Positions 16,336 through 25,278 of a DNA stretch of 64,000 nt are shown in pieces (within the stretch, counting starts at the first letter, position 1; every line of letters starts with the position of its first letter). The position numbers were made by a program, and so were the translations under genes. The stretch lies in the NCBI RefSeq assembly GCF_024970185.1, contig NZ_CP103965.1:244001-308000 (forward strand), given 5' to 3'. The notes below the pieces were generated by a model. The model had not been told where the DNA came from. It saw nothing but the letters and a program-made list of their open reading frames with translations, and did no database searches. This DNA is from Pseudomonas sp. N3-W (GTDB lineage: Bacteria; Pseudomonadota; Gammaproteobacteria; Pseudomonadales; Pseudomonadaceae).

Positions 16336-17528
16336 CAGATGGTCCCCCGCAGTGGCGGGTGTTCGTCGTTGAGGTAGTAATTGCCCACGGCGTGGTACTT
16401 CCAGCGCACCGGGTCGTGCAGGGTGTGCACCCGGGCGTTGCGCCAGTGGCGGTCCAGGCCGTGTTCGGCCAGGGTCGCCTGGCTGCCGGCCAGTTCGAAC
16501 AGCGTGCTGCCGGCGGCCAGGGAAATCTCGGTGCTGATGGCGCGGGCTTCGGCGACGGCAATCGAGGCGGCAGCGACGGTCTCGGCGTTCATGTCGGCCT
16601 GGGCCCGGTCGACGAATTCGCCGGAGCGCTCCAACAGTGCTTCGGTGGCGTGCAGCCGGATAGCCAGGTGGCCGAAGCTCTTGATGGTCAGCGGGTCTTC
16701 GGTGGCCTTGTCGTTGCCAGAGTCGATCCACGGCCGGGTTTTGGTGCGCACGAAATGCAGGGCATCTTCATAGGCTGCGCGGGCGATTCCAGTATCGATG
16801 GCGGCGTGGAGAATCTGCGCCAGCGGGCCGACAGTGGTCGGGCGCTCGAACGCACTTTGGAACGGGAGCACGTCTTCGGCGGCGACGTAGACGTCTTCAA
16901 ACACCACAGAGCCGCTGCCGGTGGTGCGCTGGCCGAAGCCGCTCCAGTCGTCGATGACGGTCAGGCCTTTTGTATTACGTGGTACGAAGGCGAGTTGTTG
17001 AACGCCGTTTTCATCGACCACCGTGGTCGGAATGCGTTGTGCGTAAATCGCGCCGGTGGCGTAGAACTTGCGACCATTGATGCGATAACCGTCACCGTCG
17101 CGGGTCAGGCTGGTGACGCGGTCGTGGGCGGTTTTGGTGCCCAGTTCCGCCAGCGCGTTGCCGAAGCGTTCACCGGCCAGCACTTCGGCGTAGAGGCGTT
17201 TTTTCTGTGCTTCAGTGCCATTCACGCGCAGCACTTCGAGGGCGTAGAAATGGTTCTGTGGAATCTGCCCGAGAGAACCATCGGCCTGGGCGATCAGGGC
17301 AATGACTTTGGCCAGGGTGACGTTGGAAACACCGGCGCCGCCGTATTCTTTCGGCACGCTGATGCCCCAGAGGCCCGAGCGGGAAAACACTTCCAGTTCC
17401 GGCAGTGGCAAACGGCGTTCGCGGTCACGCAGGGCGCTGTCGCGTTTGAAGTCGTCGGCCAGGTCACTGGCGACGATCAGGGCTTGCTCATCGCTGGTTA
17501 TGACCGCGACGTGGTGAGAAATTGTCAT
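16335..17528 (-). CDS. SfnB-family sulfur acquisition oxidoreductase (acyl-CoA dehydrogenase fold), second copy
   Basis: A 397-residue flavoprotein of the acyl-CoA dehydrogenase superfamily, DszC/SfnB branch. Seen are the N-terminal helical domain with SGLWGISVPKEYGGAGVSNV, the beta domain (GRKFYATGAIYAQ, DDWSGFGQRTTGSGSVVFEDV) and the C-terminal helical domain ending in DRHWRNARVHTLHDPVRWKY, a family hallmark. Members take reduced flavin and oxygen to hydroxylate organosulfur compounds rather than dehydrogenating acyl-CoA. GGAG stands upstream of the ATG. It lies 24 bases after the other SfnB-like gene and overlaps the DszA-like gene. Substrate unknown. Confidence 0.88.
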   Translation of the reverse strand: MTISHHVAVITSDEQALIVASDLADDFKRDSALRDRERRLPLPELEVFSRSGLWGISVPKEYGGAGVSNVTLAKVIALIAQADGSLGQIPQNHFYALEVLRVNGTEAQKKRLYAEVLAGERFGNALAELGTKTAHDRVTSLTRDGDGYRINGRKFYATGAIYAQRIPTTVVDENGVQQLAFVPRNTKGLTVIDDWSGFGQRTTGSGSVVFEDVYVAAEDVLPFQSAFERPTTVGPLAQILHAAIDTGIARAAYEDALHFVRTKTRPWIDSGNDKATEDPLTIKSFGHLAIRLHATEALLERSGEFVDRAQADMNAETVAAASIAVAEARAISTEISLAAGSTLFELAGSQATLAEHGLDRHWRNARVHTLHDPVRWKYHAVGNYYLNDEHPPLRGTI

Positions 17529-17552
17529 GTGTTTCTCCAGTGGTCTGGTCGG

Positions 17553-18794
17553 TCAGATCCAGGAATGCCGGGCCGGCAAAGTGCCGTTGAGGTGATAGGT
17601 GCCTACCGCGTGATATTTCCAGCGAACGGGATCGTGCAGGGTGTGCACGCGGGCGTTGCGCCAGTGGCGGTCGAGGTTGAATTCGGCGAGGGTGGCGCGG
17701 CTGCCGGCCAGTTCGAAAAGCTTTTCGCTGGCCAGCAGTGAGATCTCGGTGGTGAGCACTTTGGCTTCGGCCACGGCGATGGAGGCGCGGGCAGCGGAGT
17801 CGGCGGTGATTGGCACGGCGCTGACCTGATCCAGCACTTGCCCGGCTTTGCGCAACAGGGCTTCGGCGGCGTGCAGTTCGATTTTCAGTTTGCCGATGTC
17901 GGCGATCACATACAGGTCGTCGCTGGCCCGTTCGACCTTGGCGTCGATCCATGGCCGGGCGCGGGTTTTGACGAACTCGATGGCGTCGTCGATGGCGCCC
18001 CGGGCGATGCCGGCGTCGATGGCGGCTTGAATCAGTTGCGAGGCGGCACCTTGAATGTTCGGGCTGTCGTTGATCTTCCAGTTTTCGACCACCAGTTCGG
18101 CGTCGACCCGCACGTTGTTGAGCAAAATGGTGCCACTGGCGGTGGTGCGCTGGCCGAAACCCGACCAGTCGTCAACGATGCGCAAGCCTGGCGTGCCGCG
18201 ACGAACGAAGGCCAGCACTTGCTTGCCGTCGTCGTTCAGTGCCTTGACCGCGACCCAGTGCGCGAACAGTGCGCCGGTGGAATAAAACTTCTGGCCGTTG
18301 ATGACATAGCCGTCGCCGTCGGCGGTAATCCGAGCCTTGAGTTCCAGGGTGTTTTTGGTGCCGCGCTCCGGCCCCGCGTTACCGATGCGCCAGCCTTCGA
18401 GCACGCTTTTGAACAGCTGCTTTTTCTGCGCTTCGGTGGCGCTGCCGAGGATCAGTTGGAGAATGCCGAACTGGTTCTGCGGGATCTGTCCGAGTGCCGG
18501 GTCGGCTGCGGAAATGATCGCGAACACATCGGCGACGGTGACGAACGAAACCTGCGGGCCACCGTACTCGCGAGGGATGGCAATGCTGCCCAGGCCGCTG
18601 CGGGTGAACTGTTCGATTTCCGACCACGGCAGCTTGCGCTGCTGGTCACGTTTGGCGGCTTGCAGGCGGGCGGTTTGCGCCAGCTCGTGGGCGGCCTTGA
18701 TGGCTTGCGCGTCGTTGCGCAATACCTGTGCGGGCAACAATAACGGGGCGATATCCAGATCACTCTGGATGGTTGCTTCTGCCAGACTGGACAT
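17553..18794 (-). CDS. SfnB-family sulfur acquisition oxidoreductase, first copy
   Basis: A 413-residue paralogue of the next gene, with the same landmarks: SGLGSIAIPREYGGPQVSFV, GQKFYSTGALFAHW, DDWSGFGQRTTASGTILLNNV and DRHWRNARVHTLHDPVRWKY. The two are clearly related along their whole length but far from identical, so the duplication is old and the substrates may differ. AAGGAG lies well placed before the ATG. It is the first gene of a likely transcript running through the second SfnB copy and the DszA-like gene and perhaps on to metQNI. An AT-rich promoter segment with similarity to those of tcyJ and tauA lies about 160 bases upstream. Confidence 0.88.
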   Translation of the reverse strand: MSSLAEATIQSDLDIAPLLLPAQVLRNDAQAIKAAHELAQTARLQAAKRDQQRKLPWSEIEQFTRSGLGSIAIPREYGGPQVSFVTVADVFAIISAADPALGQIPQNQFGILQLILGSATEAQKKQLFKSVLEGWRIGNAGPERGTKNTLELKARITADGDGYVINGQKFYSTGALFAHWVAVKALNDDGKQVLAFVRRGTPGLRIVDDWSGFGQRTTASGTILLNNVRVDAELVVENWKINDSPNIQGAASQLIQAAIDAGIARGAIDDAIEFVKTRARPWIDAKVERASDDLYVIADIGKLKIELHAAEALLRKAGQVLDQVSAVPITADSAARASIAVAEAKVLTTEISLLASEKLFELAGSRATLAEFNLDRHWRNARVHTLHDPVRWKYHAVGTYHLNGTLPARHSWI

Positions 18795-18954
18795 CAGTGC
18801 CGCTCCTTGGCTGCACGCAATGCCCTGGCGATTTGCACTGGGGTGATTGTGTTCCGGACCATACCTACCTCACATCTCATGAAAACGCCGCGATGATGGC
18901 GGCGAACGAAAAACAAGAATGTCCGGTGGTCCGGTGCATATACCCTAAACGCGT

Positions 18955-18989
18955 GGAAATATTTAATAAACTAACTTCTAGGAATATGC
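18955..18989 (-). promoter_or_regulatory. AT-rich promoter element shared with tcyJ (candidate CysB site)
   Basis: On the plus strand it begins GGAAATATTTAATAAACT and ends GGAATATGC. The tcyJ upstream region has GGAAAATACTTAATAATCT and the same GGAATATGC, with the two parts spaced ten bases further apart, one helical turn. Position upstream of the first sfnB gene and the sulfur role of both operons make a CysB-type activator site likely, but this is inference. Confidence 0.45.
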
Positions 18990-19017
18990 ATAGAAGGCAT
19001 TGGGCTGGATGCAATCG

Positions 19018-19044
19018 CTGTGGGAGCGAGCTTGCTCCCACAGG
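19018..19044. repeat. Single REP palindrome
   Basis: CTGTGGGAGCGAGCTTGCTC followed by CCACAG makes a near-perfect palindrome. It lies between the promoter of the sfnB cluster and the 3' end of the next gene. Confidence 0.8.
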
Positions 19045-19066
19045 TTTTGGGCCGCCCTGAAGAACC

Positions 19067-19831
19067 TCAATTTCTGCGAGATTCAGCTGCCTTCAGCTCC
19101 TCCCTCAACGGCAGCTTCAGATAAGGATTGGCGCAGCCGATCTTCAGCATCCTCGGCGGCGCCCAGCGTGAGTTGTTGCCCACTCGATCAAGGATGCAAT
19201 ACGTCACTTCCAGTCGCAGGTCTTCGCCGGCTTCGAGGATGATCGCCGGGGGCACCCACACCTGGATCGGCTGCCCGATGTCCTCGGCCTTGAGCAACGG
19301 CAGGTCCATGCGCACATCACCCCAGCGCAGGGTGATTTCGTCGTCGACGGCCATGTTCAGGTACGGCTCGATGGTCAGTGGTACGCCGCGTTTGATCTGA
19401 TTCGGATTGACCCCTTGGCGCGCAATGGTTTCGGGAATATTGACCGGTGCAAGGCCCTGGTTTTCATCGCCGGACAGGGCCGATGGCTGGCCGCCGGGGC
19501 AGTCGAGTTTGATCTGCACGCGTGCGGTGGCCGACAGCGCTGGCCCTTGCCCGACCTGCATGACCCGGTAATGCACCCGTGAGGTGCCGTTGGCCACAAA
19601 GCTTTCCGGCACGCGCAACTGCACGGAGCTGCCGATATCCACCGGGGTCAGGGTTCGGGACGCGACGTAGCAGCTGTCCCAATACAGCTCGATCAGGTCG
19701 CCTTCATCCATGCCGGGGTAGGGCGCGACCTCGATCAGCAGGTGGGCAGCCGAGGTGATGTTGACGCCGCTCTTGTGAGATTGCGCCAGGAACGGCGCTA
19801 CCAGTTCGGGTTTGTTCGAGGTACTTTTCAT
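19067..19831 (-). CDS. Hypothetical protein with two Ig-like repeats
   Basis: A 254-residue protein I cannot name. It has two related beta-rich domains of about 100 residues: the first includes LLIEVAPYPGMDEGDLIELY, the second PLTIEPYLNMAVDDEITLRW, each followed by a short IG/VWVP or LRVPESF strand and a Tyr-rich strand (VHYRVMQV, VTYCILDRVG). This pattern resembles repeats found in larger Pseudomonas surface or adhesin-like proteins. No signal peptide or membrane helix is seen, so the location is unknown. The ATG at 19831 has AAGGAG seven bases upstream; the frame is open another 54 codons but in AT-rich DNA that looks non-coding. It stands alone. Confidence 0.75.
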   Translation of the reverse strand: MKSTSNKPELVAPFLAQSHKSGVNITSAAHLLIEVAPYPGMDEGDLIELYWDSCYVASRTLTPVDIGSSVQLRVPESFVANGTSRVHYRVMQVGQGPALSATARVQIKLDCPGGQPSALSGDENQGLAPVNIPETIARQGVNPNQIKRGVPLTIEPYLNMAVDDEITLRWGDVRMDLPLLKAEDIGQPIQVWVPPAIILEAGEDLRLEVTYCILDRVGNNSRWAPPRMLKIGCANPYLKLPLREELKAAESRRN

Positions 19832-20315
19832 GGAGTCTCCTTGAAGTCTTGCAACGAAGTCCGTTTCTGGAAAATCAAAAAACGTGAATTCCGAACAGCA
19901 AAACTGTTCATTACTTTGAATTGAAATAATGAGTGAGCGTGTTGAATAGGGCTTGGCAGTGACTAGATAAGAGTGCGCGTGAATAAGTGTCAATAGAGCG
20001 AGTTAGTTAAACGCAGGAATAAGTGTTATTCAGAAAGTTCCTACGCGCTGAAGTTAATAAACCCCGTGGCTCTGGCGAATATGCCCGCAGAAATACCGGT
20101 TTTGTGTGCGGCGTGGCCGATAACATTGCTCCGGAGGCGATCGAGAGGCCGGTGGGCTTCATGGCAGCTAACGTGTTGCAGGACATATATATGTACCGCC
20201 AGCGCTCACAAAAAGTTGTATAGGCTGTGTGTACATTTAAATAGTTGTGGTGAGGTTTTATACAAGGAGGGTGGCACTTCCATCCGTGGAAGTTAACCGG
20301 TGTTGCACGGGTATT
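19832..20315. other. AT-rich gap of about 480 bases without a recognised gene
   Basis: Base composition is clearly more AT-rich than the surroundings. Short open frames on the plus strand (for example 20023-20223) have no ribosome site and no recognisable product. A small inverted repeat CTTCCA-TCCG-TGGAAG lies at 20277-20292, just beyond the tcyN stop, but lacks a T-run and so is a poor terminator. The promoter of the Ig-like gene is presumably at the right of 19832. Confidence 0.5.
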
Positions 20316-21071
20316 TTAGTTGTGCGTGTTATTCAGGAACTTGCTCAGAAATTGCCGTGTCCGTTCTTCTTTCGGGTTGGCAAACAGTGCCTTGGATTCG
20401 CCTTGCTCGACGATCACGCCCTTGTCGAAAAACACCACGCGGTTGGCCACGTCCCGGGCAAAGCCCATTTCGTGAGTGACAATGACCATGGTGCGTTTCT
20501 CCTCGGCCAGGCTGCGAATGGTCGCCAGCACTTCACCCACCAACTCCGGGTCGAGAGCCGATGTCGGTTCGTCGAACAGGATCACTTCCGGTTCCATCGC
20601 CAGCGCCCGGGCAATCGCCACGCGCTGTTGCTGACCGCCCGAGAGGCGCCGTGGGTAGGCGTCTTCCTTGCCTGCCAGGCCAACCCTGGCCAGCAGTTTC
20701 TTGCCCAGGGCAACGGCGTCGGCGTGCGGGATTTTCTTCACGACGATCGGGCCTTCGATGACGTTTTCCAGGGCCGTGCGATGGGGGAACAGATTGAAGT
20801 TCTGGAACACGAAACCCACGTGCTGGCGCAAACGACGCACCAGGCTCTGCTGCTGGTTCAGCGGGCGGCTGGTATCGATCTCGATGTCGCCGACCTTGAT
20901 CCGGCCGCTGGTGGGGGCTTCAAGGAAGTTCAGGCAGCGCAGGAAGGTGGTCTTGCCCGAGCCACTGGGGCCGATGATTGCAACCACCTCGCCTTCCTTG
21001 ACCTCCAGATCGATGCCGTTGAGCACCACTTGACCCTTGAACTGCTTTGTCAGTTTTTCCACGACAATCAT
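20316..21071 (-). CDS. tcyN: L-cystine ABC transporter ATP-binding protein TcyN
   Basis: A 251-residue ATPase of the polar amino acid type: Walker [10 protein letters not shown], signature [16 protein letters not shown], Walker [17 protein letters not shown] and the switch His in [11 protein letters not shown]. It energises import with TcyL and TcyJ. The start at 21071 has AGGAG ten bases upstream, inside the end of tcyL; an ATG at 21092 would overlap tcyL by 17 bases and is the alternative. Cystine as substrate is inferred from the neighbours dcyD and epsC and from the conserved Pseudomonas gene order, not from the ATPase itself. Confidence 0.92.
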   Translation of the reverse strand: MIVVEKLTKQFKGQVVLNGIDLEVKEGEVVAIIGPSGSGKTTFLRCLNFLEAPTSGRIKVGDIEIDTSRPLNQQQSLVRRLRQHVGFVFQNFNLFPHRTALENVIEGPIVVKKIPHADAVALGKKLLARVGLAGKEDAYPRRLSGGQQQRVAIARALAMEPEVILFDEPTSALDPELVGEVLATIRSLAEEKRTMVIVTHEMGFARDVANRVVFFDKGVIVEQGESKALFANPKEERTRQFLSKFLNNTHN

Positions 21072-21075
21072 GGGG

Positions 21076-21741
21076 TCAGGACTCCTGGTCATGCCGATTG
21101 ACCCGCTCTTCCAACTTGTTCTGCAGGTGCGAAAGCACCGTGGCCAGAATCCAGTAGATCAGCGCGGCGGCGAGATACATGGTGAAGACTTCGAAAGTCC
21201 GGGCGGTGATCAATTGCGCCTGGCGGAACAGTTCCGGCACCTGGATGGTGGCGGCCAGCGCGGTGTCCTTGACCAGCGAAATGAAGCTGTTGCCCAGCGG
21301 CGGCAGGGCTGTGCGCATCGCTTGCGGCAGGATGGCCCGGCGCAGGGTCTGCGCGCGGGTCATGCCGATACTGGCGGCAGCTTCCCATTGACCGCGCTCG
21401 ATGGAGCTGATGGCGGCGCGCAGGATTTCGCAGGCGTAGGCGGCCATGTTCAGCGAGAAGCCGATCAGGGCCGCTGGCAGCGGGTCAAGTTCGATGCCCA
21501 ATTGCGGCAAGCCGTAATAGATCACGAACAGTTGCACCAGCAACGGCGTGCCACGAAAGAACGACACGTAGATGCGGGCCAGCCAGCTGACCGATTTGAA
21601 ACGCGACAGGCGCATCAACGCCAGGCCGAAGCCCAGCACCAGGCCGAAGAACATCCCGCCCAGGCTCAGGATGACTGTGTAGTACGCGCCCTTCAGCAGG
21701 AAGGGCGCGGAGTCCAGTGCGAGTTGGAAAGCTTCTTCCAT
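21076..21741 (-). CDS. tcyL: L-cystine ABC transporter permease TcyL
   Basis: A 221-residue HisM/GlnP-type permease with an N-terminal helix at about 20-42, several further helices and the EAA-type segment [20 protein letters not shown] at about 120-139. Its start overlaps the tcyJ stop (TAATG), indicating coupling. It forms the membrane channel of the amino acid importer; homologues carry cystine and diaminopimelate in E. coli. Confidence 0.92.
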   Translation of the reverse strand: MEEAFQLALDSAPFLLKGAYYTVILSLGGMFFGLVLGFGLALMRLSRFKSVSWLARIYVSFFRGTPLLVQLFVIYYGLPQLGIELDPLPAALIGFSLNMAAYACEILRAAISSIERGQWEAAASIGMTRAQTLRRAILPQAMRTALPPLGNSFISLVKDTALAATIQVPELFRQAQLITARTFEVFTMYLAAALIYWILATVLSHLQNKLEERVNRHDQES

Positions 21742-22541
21742 TATTGGGTGACGTCAGCTTGGAAGTATTTTTCCGAGATCTTGGCCAGTGTGCCGTCGGC
21801 ACGCAGCTCGTCGAGGGCCTTGTTCAGCGCAGCCAGCAGTTCTGGCTCACCTTTACGCAGGGCAATGCCGGACTCCTGGCGGGAGAATGCCTGGCCGGCA
21901 GCTGTGGTTTTTGGTGCTTTCTTGGCGTATTCAAGCGCCGCCAGACGGTCGATCAGGATGGCATCGGTACGGCCATTGTTCAGATCGGCGAACTTGGTCG
22001 GATCATCGTCGTAGGTGCGCACATCGGCACCCGGCACATTGGCTCTGACCCACTGTTCGTAGTTGGTGCCAAGGCCTACACCGACTTTCTTGCCGGACAG
22101 GTCTGCGGCTGTCTTGATGTTCAGCGCGGCTTCCTTGCTCTTGAGCACCAGCGCCTGAATCCCGGAGATGGTGTACGGCTCGGAGAAGTCATACTTCTTC
22201 TTGCGTTCGTCGGAGATGGTCACCTGGTTGATCACTACGTCCAGGCGCTTTGATTCCAGAGCCGCGAGGATGCCGTCCCACTTGGTTGGCTGAATCTTGG
22301 CCTTGACGCCCAACTTTTGGGCCAGGGCTTCGGAGAGCTCGACTTCGAAGCCGGACAGTTTACCGTCGGCATCGACGAAGCTGAACGGGGGATAAGTGCC
22401 TTCCAGGCCGACGTTGATCACGCCTGCGTCCTTGATCTTTTGCAACTGCTCACCGGCAACCGCATGCCCCATCAGACCGGCGCTCAGCGCCAGGCCCAGC
22501 GAACCGACCAGCAGGTTGCGACGTAGTGCGGAAAAATTCAT
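21741..22541 (-). CDS. tcyJ: Cystine-binding periplasmic protein TcyJ (FliY)
   Basis: A 266-residue family 3 solute-binding protein. The signal peptide (LLVGSLGLALSAGLMGHAVAG) is followed by the domain start KIKDAGVINVGLEGTYPPFS and VDADGKLSGFEVELSEALAQ; the DVVINQVTISDERKKKYDFS segment is characteristic of FliY/TcyJ. It delivers cystine to TcyLN. It is first in the tcyJLN operon. The 257 bases upstream contain an AT-rich promoter region related to that of the sfnB operon. Loss of this protein's homologue in enterobacteria reduces cystine uptake. Confidence 0.92.
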   Translation of the reverse strand: MNFSALRRNLLVGSLGLALSAGLMGHAVAGEQLQKIKDAGVINVGLEGTYPPFSFVDADGKLSGFEVELSEALAQKLGVKAKIQPTKWDGILAALESKRLDVVINQVTISDERKKKYDFSEPYTISGIQALVLKSKEAALNIKTAADLSGKKVGVGLGTNYEQWVRANVPGADVRTYDDDPTKFADLNNGRTDAILIDRLAALEYAKKAPKTTAAGQAFSRQESGIALRKGEPELLAALNKALDELRADGTLAKISEKYFQADVTQ

Positions 22542-22690
22542 GACAAGCCCCTGTGTTTTCTTATGGAAGACGCTTTAGGAATGTTGGCAAATTCGGGATT
22601 TGAACGACTGCAATATCCTGCCTCAAAGCAGCTTATGCGTCTCGCAGCAAATTCGCCTGCGGCGCGACTATATGACGGTGTTGTTAGATA

Positions 22691-22735
22691 GGAAAATACT
22701 TAATAATCTTTTTGTTATTCTTTTATGGAATATGC
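22691..22735 (-). promoter_or_regulatory. AT-rich promoter element of tcyJ (candidate CysB site)
   Basis: GGAAAATACTTAATAATCT followed 17 bases later by GGAATATGC, about 150-195 bases upstream of tcyJ on the coding side. Both parts recur in the sfnB promoter in the same orientation. CysB sites in enterobacteria also contain paired ATTCC-like half sites; the link to CysB is inference. Confidence 0.45.
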
Positions 22736-22798
22736 GTGCAACGCAGCCCCTATGGTAAGGGGCTAAATCCCCTCACCACAAAGATCGACGCCTCCAGC

Positions 22799-23791
22799 TC
22801 AGAACGCCGTGTTATACGCAAACAACGCTGGCGCCCCACCGGTGTGCAGGAAGATGATCGGCCCATCCTCGAAACGCCCGCGGCCAATCCCGTCGAGCAA
22901 CCCGGCCATGGCCTTGCCAGTGTAGACCGGGTCCAGCAGCAGGCCTTCCTGACTCGCCAGCAGCTTCACCGCGGCCAGCGTTTCGGCATTCGGTTCGCCA
23001 TAGCGCGGGGCGAAATACTCGTCCCACAGTTCAATCTTGAAACTCGTCGGCAGGCTGACGCCCAACAACTCGGCAGTGCGCTGCGCCAAACCCTCAACCT
23101 TCGGCCGCTGATCTTCGTCACTGCGCGACACCGTCACACCGATCACCGGTAATTGCGGCAGCGCTTCGCTCAAGGCCAGCGCCAGGCCGCTGTGAGTGCC
23201 AGCGCTGCCTGATGCCAGCACCACAGCGGCAAATTGCAGGCCGGTGTCCTTGATCTGCTCGGCCAGTTCCAGACCCGCTCGTACATAACCCAAAGCGCCC
23301 AAGGCGTTGGAACCACCGATCGGCACCAGGTACGGCTTCTTGCCGTTGCTGCGCAGACGTGCGGCCAGGGCTTGCAGTTGTTCGTCGGCGTTGTCCAGAT
23401 TCTCGACCAGTTCGACCTTGGCATCGAACAGGTCCAGTAACAGGCGGTTGCCGTTGCCGATGTAGTTGGCATCGTCGGTGCCAATCGGATTCTCCAGCAG
23501 CGCCACGCAGCCCAGCCCCAGCTTCGCGGCCAGCGCAGCGGTCTGGCGGACGTGGTTGGATTGCAGAGCGCCCGCCGTGATCAACGTGTCGGCGCCTTGG
23601 GACAACGCATCTGCCGCCAGGTACTCAAGTTTGCGCAGCTTGTTGCCGCCCATGGCCAGTGGGGTCAGGTCATCGCGTTTGACGTACACGTCGCGGCCCA
23701 GCCAGTTCGACAGGCGCTCGAGCTTTTCCAGGGCGGTCGGATGGCTGAGCAGGTCGAGACGATTAAAGCGGGCAAGCTGTTGTTTGATCAT
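22799..23791 (-). CDS. dcyD: D-cysteine desulfhydrase
   Basis: A 330-residue PLP enzyme of the ACC deaminase/D-cysteine desulfhydrase family. The cofactor lysine is in the conserved [12 protein letters not shown] segment (Lys51), and [20 protein letters not shown] and [15 protein letters not shown] supply substrate and phosphate loops. It splits D-cysteine into pyruvate, sulfide and ammonia, detoxifying D-cysteine and freeing sulfide. The length fits DcyD (about 328 residues). I start it at 23791 ([13 protein letters not shown]); the frame is open far upstream but over the promoter of the divergent epsC. It lies upstream of tcyJ on the same strand. ACC deaminase proper is the alternative; context favours DcyD. 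Confidence 0.88.
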   Translation of the reverse strand: MIKQQLARFNRLDLLSHPTALEKLERLSNWLGRDVYVKRDDLTPLAMGGNKLRKLEYLAADALSQGADTLITAGALQSNHVRQTAALAAKLGLGCVALLENPIGTDDANYIGNGNRLLLDLFDAKVELVENLDNADEQLQALAARLRSNGKKPYLVPIGGSNALGALGYVRAGLELAEQIKDTGLQFAAVVLASGSAGTHSGLALALSEALPQLPVIGVTVSRSDEDQRPKVEGLAQRTAELLGVSLPTSFKIELWDEYFAPRYGEPNAETLAAVKLLASQEGLLLDPVYTGKAMAGLLDGIGRGRFEDGPIIFLHTGGAPALFAYNTAF

Positions 23792-23981
23792 GGGTCCGTA
23801 CTGGCGGGGAAAGATGTCAGGACTATAGGCACGGCTATATGCGCGGGCAACCGCCAATTGCTTATAGCCAAATGTTCTTTGAACAGCACTATTGGTTCTT
23901 AATTTTGCCTCGCTGGCATGCCGTAAAGTGATCGCCATAAAAGCGGCCAGACAGTCCGGTCGCCTGTGAGGAGTTTTTACC

Positions 23982-24908
23982 GTGAGTGAGCGTTCCAGCC
24001 ATTGGCAATTGCAGACCATCGTCAGCCAGTTGCGCACCGCGCGTGATCAGTGGCGTACCCAGAATGGCCGGGCCAGCGGTGAGCAGGGCGGTCGCGAGTT
24101 GCCGTCCCGCGCGGCCATGGCGGACATCCTGGAAGCGTTGTGTGGCGCGTTGTTTCCGATGCGACTGGGGCCGGTGGATCTGCGCGAGGAGAGTGAAGAC
24201 TTCTACGTCGGCCACACCCTCGACGTGGCGTTGAACGCCTTGCTGGCTCAGGCGCGCCTGGAATTGCGCTACGTCGCCCGCCACAGCGCCCAGGCCGACA
24301 ACGAGGTCGAGGCTCGTGCGATCCAGATCATCCAGGACTTTGCCCTGGCCTTGCCGGGGCTGCGCAGCCTGCTGGACACCGACGTGCTGGCCGCTTATCA
24401 CGGCGACCCGGCGGCGCGCAGCGTTGATGAAGTGCTGCTGTGCTATCCGGGGATTCTGGCGGTGATTCACCATCGTCTGGCGCACCATTTGTACCGCGCA
24501 GGTTTGCCATTGCTGGCGCGGATCAGCGCAGAAATCGCGCACTCGGCCACCGGTATCGACATTCACCCCGGCGCGCAGATCGGCCGCAGCTTTTTTATCG
24601 ATCACGGGACGGGCGTGGTGATAGGCGAAACCGCGATCATCGGCGAGCGGGTGCGGATCTACCAGGCAGTGACACTCGGCGCCAAGCGTTTCCCGGCGGA
24701 CGAAGACGGCCAGTTGCAGAAGGGCCATCCGCGGCATCCGATTGTCGAGGACGATGTGGTGATTTATGCCGGGGCGACGATTCTGGGGCGGATCACCATT
24801 GGCCAGGGCTCGACCATTGGTGGCAACGTCTGGTTGACCCGCAGCGTGCCGGCGGGGTGCAACCTGACACAGGCGAACTTGCAGCATGATGACGGGACGC
24901 AGAAATGA
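23982..24908 (+). CDS. epsC: Serine O-acetyltransferase EpsC
   Basis: A 308-residue cysteine-biosynthesis enzyme making O-acetylserine from serine and acetyl-CoA. The C-terminal left-handed beta helix shows hexapeptide repeats ([60 protein letters not shown]), with the active-site His in DHGTGVVIG. The long N-terminal helical region of about 170 residues is typical of the EpsC branch, larger than CysE. The start is GTG, supported by GAGGAG a few bases upstream. It is divergent from dcyD across 190 bases. Its product, or N-acetylserine derived from it, is the inducer of CysB in enterobacteria. Confidence 0.9.
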   Translation: MSERSSHWQLQTIVSQLRTARDQWRTQNGRASGEQGGRELPSRAAMADILEALCGALFPMRLGPVDLREESEDFYVGHTLDVALNALLAQARLELRYVARHSAQADNEVEARAIQIIQDFALALPGLRSLLDTDVLAAYHGDPAARSVDEVLLCYPGILAVIHHRLAHHLYRAGLPLLARISAEIAHSATGIDIHPGAQIGRSFFIDHGTGVVIGETAIIGERVRIYQAVTLGAKRFPADEDGQLQKGHPRHPIVEDDVVIYAGATILGRITIGQGSTIGGNVWLTRSVPAGCNLTQANLQHDDGTQK

Positions 24909-24940
24909 ATTCCCGGATCTCGGCTGACTGAACCGGCCTC

Positions 24941-25016
24941 TTCGCGAGCAGGCTCGCTCCCACAGGGGATTTGTGAGCGCCACTGATCCAATGTGGCAGC
25001 GAGCCTGCTTGCGAAC
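24941..25016. repeat. REP inverted pair
   Basis: TTCGCGAGCAGGCTCGCTCC and the inverted copy GTGGCAGCGAGCCTGCTTGC, the latter with two changes from the local consensus. They lie 30 bases after the epsC stop. Confidence 0.8.
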
Positions 25017-25160
25017 GATTTCAAGCCAAACGGCAATAATGGCATTTAGCTAATTCTTCACTGAACGAATGCGCCAAACCCCGCGTCATACCCTTCCTTG
25101 AGCTAGCGTAGGAAAACTACCGCCGAGCCATGCGATTAGTCCTCAGAGCCCATCCATGTT

Positions 25161-25184
25161 TAACTTGAACGTTCATTCAAGTTA
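25161..25184. promoter_or_regulatory. Palindrome upstream of betT, candidate BetI operator
   Basis: Nine-base arms TAACTTGAA and TTCAAGTTA separated by CGTTCA, containing the inner palindrome TGAACGTTCA. It lies 95 bases before the chosen betT start. BetI, the choline-responsive TetR-type repressor, is remembered to bind TTGAACGTTCAA-like palindromes, so regulation of betT by choline is likely. Confidence 0.55.
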
Positions 25185-25278
25185 AACCGCCGGTTTGCTG
25201 CCCGCTCACAACAGGAGGCTTGCCTTTGCCGAGTCCGTTACTGAAAGCCATGTTCCACCCCCTCGAGGTGCGCGTTTC

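Noticed and set aside
16335..16731. Extended N-terminus of the DszA-like protein reaching into the SfnB-like gene
   Set aside because: The upstream part is an Arg/Pro-rich shadow frame; the family N-terminus begins at the ATG at 16335.
20023..20296. Plus-strand open frames in the AT-rich gap before tcyN
   Set aside because: No ribosome site, no recognisable product, unusual composition and mutual overlap.
24941..25016. Rho-independent terminator after epsC
   Set aside because: The hairpins are REPs with no following T-run.
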